Positions 1 to 7,652 of a stretch of DNA of 15,682 bases are shown one piece after another (the stretch's first letter is position 1; every line of letters begins with the position of its first letter). This DNA is from Verrucomicrobiota bacterium (GTDB lineage: Bacteria; Verrucomicrobiota; Verrucomicrobiia; Limisphaerales; CAIQOK01). The position numbers were made by a program, and so were the translations under genes. The notes beneath the pieces are model-generated. The model was not told where the DNA came from, ran no database searches, and was given only the letters and a program-made list of their open reading frames with translations. The stretch lies in the NCBI GenBank assembly GCA_025363535.1, contig JANYDP010000061.1:1-15682 (forward strand), in the 5' to 3' direction.

Positions 1-284
1 TTCGTGCTGCCATTCAGAGCGACCTTGGAAAAGGGAACGCTTGAGCGGTAGGCATACCCTGCCCAGCCGCCGGGCGACCATGTGGATAAACTATTGCCGT
101 TGCCGGAAACATCGGGCGTCGTGCCGCTAAAAACGCCGTCGGCACCAACGTGCGGCACATTTGCGTTGGCCGGGCCTTCCTCAAACCGCCAATAAGCAAC
201 GGTGGCTGCCTTAACCGTTGCGCCGTGCAACGCGGCAACGGCGATGAACAGTTGAAACGCAGATTTAATCAGGTTGATCTTCAT
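1..284 (-). CDS. LamG-type secreted protein, N-terminal fragment (runs off left edge)
   Basis: This reading frame stays open to the window edge, so the 94 visible codons are only the N-terminus. Translation from the ATG at 284-282 gives a short basic start (MKINLIK), a hydrophobic stretch (FQLFIAVAALHGA) and a likely cleavage site near VKAA: a classical signal peptide. The mature protein opens with ATVAYWRFEEG, followed by DVSGNGNSLS and YAYRSSVPFS. I recognise this as the opening of the concanavalin A-like (LamG) jelly roll common in verrucomicrobial surface proteins. An in-frame ATG at 293 would add three residues; neither start has a Shine-Dalgarno sequence. The start lies 54 nt after the GH43 stop with no terminator visible between them, so the gene is probably the next cistron of that operon. 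A carbohydrate-binding or surface role is inferred; any catalytic domain would lie outside the window. Confidence 0.82.
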   Translation of the reverse strand, partial: MKINLIKSAFQLFIAVAALHGATVKAATVAYWRFEEGPANANVPHVGADGVFSGTTPDVSGNGNSLSTWSPGGWAGYAYRSSVPFSKVALNGST

Positions 285-338
285 GGCTGACATTTTTGGA
301 GGCAAAATTTTTCCAGTTTCAAAATCGGCGGACGCATT

Positions 339-3300
339 TCACGGAAATTGCAGGCGGAAAAATTGATTGTCATTCGTCGCCGGTAGATTGAGCAATAGGC
401 TGCCAGCGTTGGTGATTAGTGGCGCGGTGATTTGCGTCCACGCGGTCGGCGACGCGAGATTCGTCGAACTCCACAACGTGAACGGCGCGCTCCACACCGG
501 CCACTGCAACGTGAGCGATCCGACGCCGTCGCTGAAAACGAGCGTTGGCTGCACGAAGCTCGCCGTGTAAGTCGCCGCGCTCGTCGGCACGGAAATGCTG
601 TGCGTTTGCATGCCGCCGTCCGACCACACTACGAAATTGTAATTCGTGCCGAAAAGCGTTTGCGGCGACGGCACGCTCAAGTTTCGCGTCATTCCCGCCA
701 CGCGCACAATGGACGTCGGCGCGGTCAAGCTTTGCCCATCGAGATTTACTTGCAATCCATCCGGCACCGTCGCGAGATTCAACATGGTCAGGCGCGGCAA
801 CACATCCACGAAGGAGGATATTTGATTTCCATTCGTGTCCGTCGCGGTCAGGTAGAGACGATAGAAAACATTCGTTGTCGCGGGACCATTAGTGGGAATC
901 GCCAGCATGCCGTTCGTCACGCCGGGCAGCGGAGTCAAAAATGGATCCACAATTCCGTCGTGCGAAAAAGTCGCCGACCACGAATAAGAATTCGTCGGCA
1001 GCAACGCATCGGAATAATCCCGCGCCACGCCGGCGAACGCGAGGTTGTTTCCCCCGGCATAAAGCGAAGCGGCAGCGGGCTGCGTGATTGAGACGCCTGG
1101 CGCGGTGATGTCGGCGAGCGAGAGCGCGCGCGAGTTGATCTTCACTGAATCCAACTGGCCGTTGAAGTAGGCATCCGCTGAAAACTGGCTGCGGCCAAAA
1201 TAATTTTTGGTGCCACCGATGTCGGACGGCAGCAGGTTGATGCTGTTGTTGACCGCCGCGACCTGGCCGTGGGTGTAGAGAATTCCCTGACGTCCATCCA
1301 GCACCACGGCCACGTGCGTCCAGACATTTTGTGGCAGCGGTGCAGATTCAATCACCTGCGTGTAGTTCGAGGCCTGCGCGGTGATGGCGCATTGCAAAAC
1401 ATTTCCGCTGGTGTTCGGGCACAAAAAGAAAAAGCGTTGCGTGTCCTGGCCGAAATCAAAAATGCGCTGCCACGGATTGCCGCCGCGCCATTTCACCCAA
1501 CCGCCAAACGTGCGCGCGGCACCGATGCCGGTGGCGAAACTCACATACTGGCCCGAGCCGCCGGGGAGATTCAGCACGTTGCCGCGCGTGGCGTCGGTGG
1601 CGATGGCGGCACCGCCGACGAGCGTGCCGTTGAAATTGTTGCTCGCGTCATTGGCGTTGGAAGTGAACGGAAAATACGAAGACCAGTCAGTGCTCGTCGA
1701 AGCGGCGGCGGGAAAAATATCCGCGTAGTTCGTGCTCTTGCGCGACGATGAATCAGTCGCGATGAGTTGGATGCGATACGAGCCATTCGTGGCCGACGAG
1801 CCGGAGGCGAGAATGTTGAACGAGCCGTTCGTCACGCCGGACAGCGCGACGATGATGGTATTGGTCGTGGTGAAACGCCAATACACCGACCACGTCAGAC
1901 TCGAAGGCGGAAGGTTGGTGTCAAAAAAATCATTCGCGCCGCCGGAAAAGAAAATCGTGTCGCCGGGACGATAGACCGAGCCATGCGCCGGTTGCGAAAT
2001 GGAAATCTGCGGCGCGACAATCGCGGCGGCGCTCAACGCGCTCGAAAAAATCCGCACCGAACTCATCTGACCGTTGAAGTAAGGATCGGGCCACTGGCTC
2101 TTGCCGAGATAATTATTCGTCGCGTTCAAATTTCCCGGCACGAGTTCCACATTGGAGTTCGTCACCACGGGAATTCCGTTCGTGTAGAGAATCACGCGGC
2201 TGCCGTCCAGCGTCACGGCGACGTGCGTCCAGACGTTTGTGGGCAATGGCGACGGCCCTTCCGTGATTTGTTCCTGCCCGGCACCGTTACTATTGAGACT
2301 GATCGTCGAGCGAAGTTTGCCGTTCGCCGCCGATGGTGTGAGCAACGCGTAACGCACAGTGTCGTTACCAAAATCAAAAATCCGCTGCCACGCTGCGCCG
2401 CCGTTCCACTTCACCCAGGCCATAAAGGTTTGAATTGTTGACGCGCCGGGCGGCAGGGTCACGAACTGACTGCTGCCATTGAGATTCAAAACATTTCCGC
2501 GCGTCGCGTCGTTCACGATGGACGCGCCGCCGTTGAGCGTGCCGTTGAAATGGCCGTTCGCATCATTCGCGTTTGCCAGAAATGGATAATAGGACGACCA
2601 GCCGTTCGGCGGATTCGCGGGCGAGATCGTTGCGACATTGGTTCCCTTGCGTCCCGCGCCGTCAGTGGCGATGAGCGTGATGCGATAATTTCCACCGCCG
2701 GTAACGTTGGTGGAAATGTTGTAAGTGCCATTCGAGATTCCCGCGACCGGGCCGAAGACCAGATTGGTCACGCCGTCCTGCGCGTATTCAATTTTCCAAC
2801 TCAACGCCGCCGCGCCCAGCGGAAGATCAATCACATCCGTCGCGCTGCCGTTGAAGGCAATCGTCGTACCGGGCAGATACGTCGAGCCATCGGCGGGCGA
2901 TGCGATGAGGGGCTGCGGCGCGGCGATTTCCGTCGCCGACAACGCGCGGCCATAGACGCGGAAGTTCGCGAACTGTCCGTTGAAATAAGGATCAGCGGCA
3001 AATTTGCTGCGACCGAGATGGTTCGTTTGGGCCAATGTTTGCAGGGGCAGGAACGAAACCACATTCGTCACCACCGGCACGCCGTTGGAGTAGAGAATTC
3101 CATTCACGCCGTCGAGCGTGAGCGCGACTTGCACCCAGACATTCGTCGGCAGCGGCGCGGGCGCGGTGACGGTTTGCGTGACATTGTTCACGCGGATGTC
3201 GCAGCGCATCTTGCCGGAGTCGCCGGTGAGCGGCGTGAGCATGACGTAATTCACCGTGTCCACGCCGAAATCAAAAATGCGCTGCCACGCGCCGCCGCCG

Positions 3301-4520
3301 TTCCATTTCACCACGGCGGAAAAAGTCCGCGCGAACGCGACGCCGGGCGGAAGCTGGACGTATTGATTCGTGCCGTTGAGATTCAGCACGCGACCGCGCG
3401 TCGCGTCGGTTTGGATCGCCGCGCCGTTTTGCAACAGGCCGTAGTATTGGCCGTTTTCATCGCGCGCATCGGATTGAAAATTGTAAACGGCCGACCAGTC
3501 ATTCGTGAAGTAAGGCCAGTTGTCGGTCGTCCACGAAAGCGGTTCGAGGTCGAAATCTGCGACGCCATACGCGCCATACCACGGCGCATAAGCTCCGGCG
3601 TCGTAGTAATGATAGCTGAACCATTGCTGGCCGCCTTCGTTGAGCATCGCAAAATGTCCCGGCCCGGTGAACTTGCCCGTGCCCTGCAAAAAAATTGAGC
3701 CGCCGTTCGCGACCATGTCCACGCCGTTACGATCCAGATATGGCCCGGTGATGCTCGTGCTGCGGCCCATGCGGATGTTGTAAGTGCTGTTCACGCCGGA
3801 ACAACACGAGCCCCAGTCGGCCATTAAATAATAATAACCGCCGTGGCGAAAAATGCAGGAGGCTTCAATCGAACCGTTGTAAGCGAGCCGCGTGACGGGC
3901 GAGTTCGCGGAAATACGCAGGCCAGTCGTCGGGTCGAGTTGCACGATGTAAATGCCGTTCCAATACGAGCCGAAACAGAGCCAAGGATTTCCGTTCGCAT
4001 CGAACACGGCGCTCGGATCAATCGTGTTGTAAGCACTGCCATTGGTGGAAATGATGACCGGGCCTTGATCGGTCCACAGATAATTCGGATCGCTTGGATC
4101 AAGCGTGGGATTGGTGACGAGGCCGATGCCGGATTGCTGGCTGCCCAACGTCGAGACCGCGTAGTAAACGCAATAACGTCCGTTCAGAAAAAAAACATCC
4201 GGTGCCCAGATGATGTCGGTGAAACCGGGCGCGGCATTGGTGTTCCAATTCGCCGGATGCGCAAAAATGTTCGGCCCGCCATACCACAGAATTTTATCGT
4301 AGGACCATTTCGACGAAATCCCGGTGCCGGTGGCGAACATGTAATACTTATCCTTGCACTTGATGATGCTGCCGGGGTCGTGCGCGCCGAGATTGCCGCG
4401 CAACGGCGGGGCTTGCAGTCCGGCGGAGGCGCGCGGCGCAAGCAACTGGAAAAGCAAGGCCAGCATGGCAAAAACAGAAGCGTGGTGGGAAGCGCACGTC
4501 TTTCGGCCTACTCTGCTCAT
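339..4520 (-). CDS. Secreted GH43 arabinan endo-1,5-alpha-L-arabinanase with three LamG/Ig-like units
   Basis: Predicted endo-acting arabinanase (EC 3.2.1.99 type), 1393 aa from the chosen start. Residues 1-31 look like a signal peptide (hydrophobic FAMLALLFQLLA, then ASA-G). The GH43 five-bladed propeller spans about 38-340. It shows catalytic base D48 (GAHDPGSII), pKa modulator D168 (YNTIDPSAVFD), acid E219 (YNGSIEASCIF), the endo-arabinanase signature GSCCSGVNSTYNIRMGRS, and a GPGH motif (H289) matching the metal-site histidine. Three units of about 300 residues follow, each a LamG jelly roll plus an Ig-like segment. Then come a 'WSDGG...TYTASF' repeat domain (about 1245-1325) and a C-terminal tail ending FFRLQFP. 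The start at 4520 was chosen because it puts the hydrophobic core close to the N-terminus. In-frame ATGs at 4595 and 4640, and one at 4766 overlapping GH2, would bury the signal peptide. No Shine-Dalgarno is visible at any of them. The GH43 family call is firm; the exact substrate is inferred. Confidence 0.92.
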   Translation of the reverse strand: MSRVGRKTCASHHASVFAMLALLFQLLAPRASAGLQAPPLRGNLGAHDPGSIIKCKDKYYMFATGTGISSKWSYDKILWYGGPNIFAHPANWNTNAAPGFTDIIWAPDVFFLNGRYCVYYAVSTLGSQQSGIGLVTNPTLDPSDPNYLWTDQGPVIISTNGSAYNTIDPSAVFDANGNPWLCFGSYWNGIYIVQLDPTTGLRISANSPVTRLAYNGSIEASCIFRHGGYYYLMADWGSCCSGVNSTYNIRMGRSTSITGPYLDRNGVDMVANGGSIFLQGTGKFTGPGHFAMLNEGGQQWFSYHYYDAGAYAPWYGAYGVADFDLEPLSWTTDNWPYFTNDWSAVYNFQSDARDENGQYYGLLQNGAAIQTDATRGRVLNLNGTNQYVQLPPGVAFARTFSAVVKWNGGGAWQRIFDFGVDTVNYVMLTPLTGDSGKMRCDIRVNNVTQTVTAPAPLPTNVWVQVALTLDGVNGILYSNGVPVVTNVVSFLPLQTLAQTNHLGRSKFAADPYFNGQFANFRVYGRALSATEIAAPQPLIASPADGSTYLPGTTIAFNGSATDVIDLPLGAAALSWKIEYAQDGVTNLVFGPVAGISNGTYNISTNVTGGGNYRITLIATDGAGRKGTNVATISPANPPNGWSSYYPFLANANDANGHFNGTLNGGASIVNDATRGNVLNLNGSSQFVTLPPGASTIQTFMAWVKWNGGAAWQRIFDFGNDTVRYALLTPSAANGKLRSTISLNSNGAGQEQITEGPSPLPTNVWTHVAVTLDGSRVILYTNGIPVVTNSNVELVPGNLNATNNYLGKSQWPDPYFNGQMSSVRIFSSALSAAAIVAPQISISQPAHGSVYRPGDTIFFSGGANDFFDTNLPPSSLTWSVYWRFTTTNTIIVALSGVTNGSFNILASGSSATNGSYRIQLIATDSSSRKSTNYADIFPAAASTSTDWSSYFPFTSNANDASNNFNGTLVGGAAIATDATRGNVLNLPGGSGQYVSFATGIGAARTFGGWVKWRGGNPWQRIFDFGQDTQRFFFLCPNTSGNVLQCAITAQASNYTQVIESAPLPQNVWTHVAVVLDGRQGILYTHGQVAAVNNSINLLPSDIGGTKNYFGRSQFSADAYFNGQLDSVKINSRALSLADITAPGVSITQPAAASLYAGGNNLAFAGVARDYSDALLPTNSYSWSATFSHDGIVDPFLTPLPGVTNGMLAIPTNGPATTNVFYRLYLTATDTNGNQISSFVDVLPRLTMLNLATVPDGLQVNLDGQSLTAPTSIVRVAGMTRNLSVPSPQTLFGTNYNFVVWSDGGMQTHSISVPTSAATYTASFVQPTLVFSDGVGSLTLQWPVWSAPFTLWSSTNLASPTAWTQITAPLITNAGSLLLNLPATNDNQFFRLQFP
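792..3479 (-). repeat. Three tandem ~300-residue LamG + Ig-like units inside the GH43 gene
   Basis: Three consecutive copies of the same module begin near SAVYNFQSDARDENG, SSYYPFLANANDANG and SSYFPFTSNANDASN, about 300 codons apart. Each contains ATDATRG or NDATRG, then NLNG or NLPG, VKWNGG or VKWRGG, WQRIFDFG, LPTNVW or LPQNVW, DG...ILYTNG, a GRS or GKS motif, YFNGQ, and a final ALS. An Ig-like linker opening ISQPAHGS-style and ending TATDG or IATDS-style follows each jelly roll. The copies differ at many residues, so this is an old duplication and not an assembly artefact. LamG domains of this kind commonly bind sugars or structure surface proteins; no ligand can be read from the sequence. 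Confidence 0.88.
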
Positions 4521-4644
4521 CGCTGAACCAACGGCGGCGCACGCGGAAAGACCCGCCCGATCCGGCCCAGAATTTATTTTGCACCCGAACGTCATGTTAA
4601 TTCGCTGAATGAGGCGGGCAAAATCTATCACAGAATGCATAAAT

Positions 4645-4671
4645 GTCGTGTGGCATGGAATGGCCACCGAC
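4645..4671 (-). other. Imperfect hairpin between GH2 and GH43 genes
   Basis: The arms GTCG(T)GTGGCAT (4645-4656) and ATGGCCACCGAC (4660-4671) pair around a three-base loop, with one bulged base on each side. The hairpin sits in the 190-nt gap after the GH2 stop. No uridine run follows in the mRNA sense, so it does not look like a complete intrinsic terminator. It may be an RNA-processing or stabilising stem between the two cistrons. A weak promoter-like pair (ACGACA, 16 nt, TAGATT) lies just downstream, but both hexamers match the housekeeping consensus at only four of six positions. Confidence 0.35.
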
Positions 4672-4710
4672 GACGAGCCGGGCACCCTGCGGTCGGCAGG
4701 GACATGAAAA

Positions 4711-7020
4711 TCACCTGACTGCTCCGTCCGTTTTCGGCGGGCGCATGACCACAATGCCGGCGTCAATAAACTGTCCGCCGGCGGTCTGGTGACAATGCAC
4801 GGCCAGGCGGTTCAGGCCTGGTTTGAGCGTGGCCAGGGCGGCGGGATTTAGGTTCGTCACAAAATAATTCAGGCTGAAACCGCCGGCCTGCGCGGCGAGA
4901 ATTCCGTTCAGATAAATTTCCGCGTCTTCATCGTGGTGCCACTGGAGTTGGGCGTCGCGCAAATCTTCCGAGCCCAAGGTGAACTCGCGGCGCAACCAGA
5001 TGTCGGGCGTATTCCAGATCGTCCCCACCAGCGCGCCGGGCGTTTCGGTCGTGCCAAATCCGCCAAAACCCTGCGGCCACGCGGTTTCATTGAAATCAGA
5101 TGTCAGCCATTGGTCGCCTGGGTTGCTGGTCGTGTATTTCCAACTCACCCGGCCGTAGATGGCGTTGGGTGCCAGCACGCGGAGCAACTGTTTCTGGTTG
5201 TCCCCGCGATTGGCGGTCAGCAAGGCGGCCGGATTAAGTTTGGACACGGCGCGATCATAAGTCAGCAGGCCGTTGCATTCCGTTTCCACATCGGTCGTCT
5301 GCGTGTAAATCGCGGCGCTGAGTCCGAAGGAATCGTGCAGGAGGTGGACGCGATCCAGCAGTTTGCCGTAACGATCCTTGAGCACCGTCGCGTCGAGCAT
5401 GGGCTGGTAGCCCCAGCGCTGTTGCGACCAGGTGTGTCCGGGCACGCCCAGCCCCAGGCCGCCGAATTCGCCCAGCACCGCCGCGCGCGCGGCTTCGGGC
5501 GGGGGAGATTCCGGCCCGGGATAATTATGCATGTCAATCAAATCGCCCACGCGCTTGTCGGTCCAGCCGCTGGCATTGTCCACCAACCGGGAGGGATCGA
5601 GCGACTTGAGCCACGGCGTCAACCGCTCGGTATCATATTGTCCCCAGCCTTCGTTGAAGAGCACCCAGACGATGATCGAAGGATGATTGAACCGTCCTTC
5701 CACCAGGCGCTGCAGCTCGACTTCGAACTGCGTGCGGCTTTCGGGCGTCGTGTTGTTGCCGCTCGGCATGTCCTGCCAGACGAGCAGGCCGAGCTTGTCG
5801 CACCAATAATACCAGCGGTCGGGTTCCACTTTGACGTGTTTGCGCGCGAGATTGAATCCGGCGCGCTTGAGAAACTCGATGTCATAGCGCAACGCCGCGT
5901 CCGTGGGTGCCGTGTAAATTCCATCCGGCCAGAAGCCCTGATCCAGCGTGCCGATCTGAAACGTAAACTGGTCGTTGAGCGCCAACCGGGTGATGCCCGC
6001 ATCATCCTTTTTCAACGCGATCCGGCGCATTCCAAAATAACTGGAAACGGAATCCACCACCTGGTCGCCGTCCTTCAACGTGATTTGCAGGTCATAGAGA
6101 AACGGATCATCCGGCGACCACTGGTGCATCAGGGAAAGCGGCAGGCTCAATTCGTGGTTGGCCGGCCCGGCCACGCGCCCCACCACTTGGCCGCCCACCG
6201 ACGCCTGCGCCTCCACCTGCAGCGACCCGGCACTGCTGGCCACCGCCACCCGCACGCGCAAGGCCTGCGCGTCCACATCCGGCGTCAGGCGCAGATCGTC
6301 CACGCAATTTTTTGGCACCGGCTCCAGCCAGACCGTCTGCCAGATGCCGGAATTAGGCGTGTAAAAAATTCCCTCGGGCTTGCGCGACTGTTTGCCGCGC
6401 GGTTGGTCGCCCTCGGTTGGATCAATGACGGCAACGCGAATCTCCTCCTCCCCTGCCCGCTTCAAACTGTCCGTAATGTCAAAGCTGAACGCATCGTAAC
6501 CGCCGCGGTGCTGGCCGATTTCCCGGCCGTTGATGAAGACACGCGTCCGCCAGTCCACCGCGCCAAAGTGCAGCCGCACGCGTCGGCCGGACCATTCTGG
6601 AGGCACGCGAAAACTTCGCTGGTACCAAAGCATGTTGGTTTCATCCAACCGCCGCATCACGCCAGACAGTGCCGACTCGATGGGAAACGGCACCAGGATT
6701 TGCCCGTCGAAATTGGTCACCGCCAGAAAGGCCTGCGGGGTGACGGCGTAATTCCACAGCCCATTCAAATTCAGCCAGTCCGGACGAACCAATTGCGGGC
6801 GGGGATATTCGGGATGGGCGTTGGTGGGACCGACTTCGGCAGCCCAGCGCGTCATCAGCGGGCCGGCGGCGGGCTGCCACGCGGAACGGTCAGCGGCGGA
6901 CAAGACGCCGGCCGCGAACAGCCAAACAAAAACTCCAAACTCCAAACTCCAAACTCCAACGCGACGCAATGGCGCTGGCTTGGAGCTTGGAACTTGGAAC
7001 TTGGAACTTGGAACTTTCAT
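4711..7020 (-). CDS. Secreted glycoside hydrolase family 2 (beta-galactosidase/glucuronidase-like)
   Basis: 769-residue GH2 enzyme. The order is a sugar-binding jelly roll (about 75-235, with WYQRSFRVP, VDWRTRVFINGREIG, GGYDAFSFDITD, GIWQTVWLE), an Ig-like domain (about 238-335), a TIM barrel (about 336-600) and an extra C-terminal beta-sandwich (about 620-760). The acid/base is E457 in VLFNEGWG; the likely nucleophile is E518 in VLGEFGG. Substrate within GH2 (galactoside, glucuronide, mannoside, arabinoside) cannot be fixed from sequence; beta-galactoside fits an arabinogalactan context. The ATG at 7020-7018 overlaps the regulator's TGA as ATGA. Residues 1-43 form the export signal: a basic region (KPAPLRR), a hydrophobic stretch (VGVWSLEFGVFVWLFAAGVL) and a cut near SA-AD. 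Unusually, residues 3-30 are largely encoded by heptamer repeats. If that start is wrong, no other nearby Met would keep the signal peptide intact. Confidence 0.92.
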   Translation of the reverse strand: MKVPSSKFQVPSSKPAPLRRVGVWSLEFGVFVWLFAAGVLSAADRSAWQPAAGPLMTRWAAEVGPTNAHPEYPRPQLVRPDWLNLNGLWNYAVTPQAFLAVTNFDGQILVPFPIESALSGVMRRLDETNMLWYQRSFRVPPEWSGRRVRLHFGAVDWRTRVFINGREIGQHRGGYDAFSFDITDSLKRAGEEEIRVAVIDPTEGDQPRGKQSRKPEGIFYTPNSGIWQTVWLEPVPKNCVDDLRLTPDVDAQALRVRVAVASSAGSLQVEAQASVGGQVVGRVAGPANHELSLPLSLMHQWSPDDPFLYDLQITLKDGDQVVDSVSSYFGMRRIALKKDDAGITRLALNDQFTFQIGTLDQGFWPDGIYTAPTDAALRYDIEFLKRAGFNLARKHVKVEPDRWYYWCDKLGLLVWQDMPSGNNTTPESRTQFEVELQRLVEGRFNHPSIIVWVLFNEGWGQYDTERLTPWLKSLDPSRLVDNASGWTDKRVGDLIDMHNYPGPESPPPEAARAAVLGEFGGLGLGVPGHTWSQQRWGYQPMLDATVLKDRYGKLLDRVHLLHDSFGLSAAIYTQTTDVETECNGLLTYDRAVSKLNPAALLTANRGDNQKQLLRVLAPNAIYGRVSWKYTTSNPGDQWLTSDFNETAWPQGFGGFGTTETPGALVGTIWNTPDIWLRREFTLGSEDLRDAQLQWHHDEDAEIYLNGILAAQAGGFSLNYFVTNLNPAALATLKPGLNRLAVHCHQTAGGQFIDAGIVVMRPPKTDGAVR
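6932..7014 (-). repeat. Inverted heptamer array forming a 28-bp stem at the GH2 start
   Basis: On the plus strand, four ACTCCAA units (6932-6959) are separated by a 20-nt spacer from TTGGAGC (6980-6986) and four TTGGAAC units (6987-7014). In the GH2 mRNA, 6980-7007 can pair with 6932-6959 along all 28 positions. The innermost unit has one G-U wobble and each of the other three has two. In the opposite-sense RNA the same positions become A-C mismatches, so the structure is strand-specific. The stem begins a few bases after the GH2 start codon and lies inside the signal-peptide coding region. Because 7 is not a multiple of 3, the units are read in rotating frames (VPSSKFQVPSSK; VGVWSLEFGV). Similar heptamer tracts are, from memory, dispersed repeats in verrucomicrobial genomes. 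Confidence 0.93.
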
Positions 7021-7652
7021 TTCCGCAGATATTTCGCCACCGCTTCCGTACGCGAGCAGACATGGAGTTTTTCGTAAATCCGCCGGATGTAATTCCGGAC
7101 GGTGTGAATGCTCACACCCAGTTTGTCGGCGATCTGCTTGTAGGCCTGCCCTTCGGCCAGGCCTTCCACCACTTCGCGTTCGCGCGGAGACAGTGCGGTC
7201 AGCTCGTCGCCCGGTGCGGCCTGCACCGGTTGCAACGACAGCACGACTTTGCGCGCGATGGGCGCGGACATCGGCGAACCACCTTCATGGACTTCGCGGA
7301 TGGCTTCGAGCAGTTTGGCCGGCGCGAGACGCTTCAACAAATAGCCGCTCGCCCCGGCCGCGATGGCCGCAAAAATTTTTTCCGTGTCCTCGAACACCGT
7401 CAGCATCACCACCTGCGTCGCGGGCATCTGCGGTTTCAACTGCCGCACGCATTCGATGCCACTCATGCCGCCAAGGTTGATGTCCATCAGCACCACGTCG
7501 GGTTTTTCTTTGGGCACATTCACCAGCGCATCCTCGGCGCTGCTGTGTACGCCCAGGCAGCGAAACCCTTTCGCCGCGTCAATGTAACCGGCGATGTTTT
7601 CCCGCAGATCCACCTCATCGTCCACGATGGAAACCGTGATTGTTTTGCTCAT
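7017..7652 (-). CDS. NarL/FixJ-type response regulator with LuxR helix-turn-helix
   Basis: 211-residue DNA-binding response regulator. The receiver domain (about 4-120) has acid-pocket D11/D12 (SIVDDEVD), phospho-acceptor D57 (VVLMDINLGG), T85 (VVMLTVF) and K107 (YLLKRL). The LuxR-type output domain (about 151-211) reads LSPREREVVEGLAEG, then KQIADKLGVSIHTVRNYI, then a final helix KLHV. This is the full usual length for the NarL family. The ATG at 7652-7650 overlaps the kinase's TGA as ATGA; the open frame upstream to 7745 lies entirely inside the kinase and has no receiver homology. Its own stop overlaps the GH2 start. It is expected to be phosphorylated by the adjacent kinase and to control this locus; the target sites are unknown, though the dyad at 10776-10835 is a candidate. 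Confidence 0.95.
   Translation of the reverse strand: MSKTITVSIVDDEVDLRENIAGYIDAAKGFRCLGVHSSAEDALVNVPKEKPDVVLMDINLGGMSGIECVRQLKPQMPATQVVMLTVFEDTEKIFAAIAAGASGYLLKRLAPAKLLEAIREVHEGGSPMSAPIARKVVLSLQPVQAAPGDELTALSPREREVVEGLAEGQAYKQIADKLGVSIHTVRNYIRRIYEKLHVCSRTEAVAKYLRK

Noticed and set aside
2550..3698. Long plus-strand open frames opposite the GH43 gene (also 1767-2441 and 432-1091).
   Set aside because: They have low-complexity Arg-rich translations, no signal or domain, and the opposite strand is clearly coding.
4645..4671. Intrinsic terminator after GH2.
   Set aside because: The stem is bulged and no T-run follows it in the mRNA direction.
4521..4766. Longer N-terminus for the GH43 protein, overlapping the GH2 stop.
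   Set aside because: It would put over 80 residues before the signal-peptide core; the start at 4520 gives a normal export signal.
6932..7014. CRISPR array.
   Set aside because: The units are 7 bp with no spacers between them and are arranged as an inverted pair.
4933..7077. A 714-codon open frame on the plus strand opposite GH2.
   Set aside because: It is antisense to a gene with intact catalytic motifs, its protein is rich in Arg, His, Gln and Ala without any recognisable domain, and such frames arise by chance in GC-rich genes.
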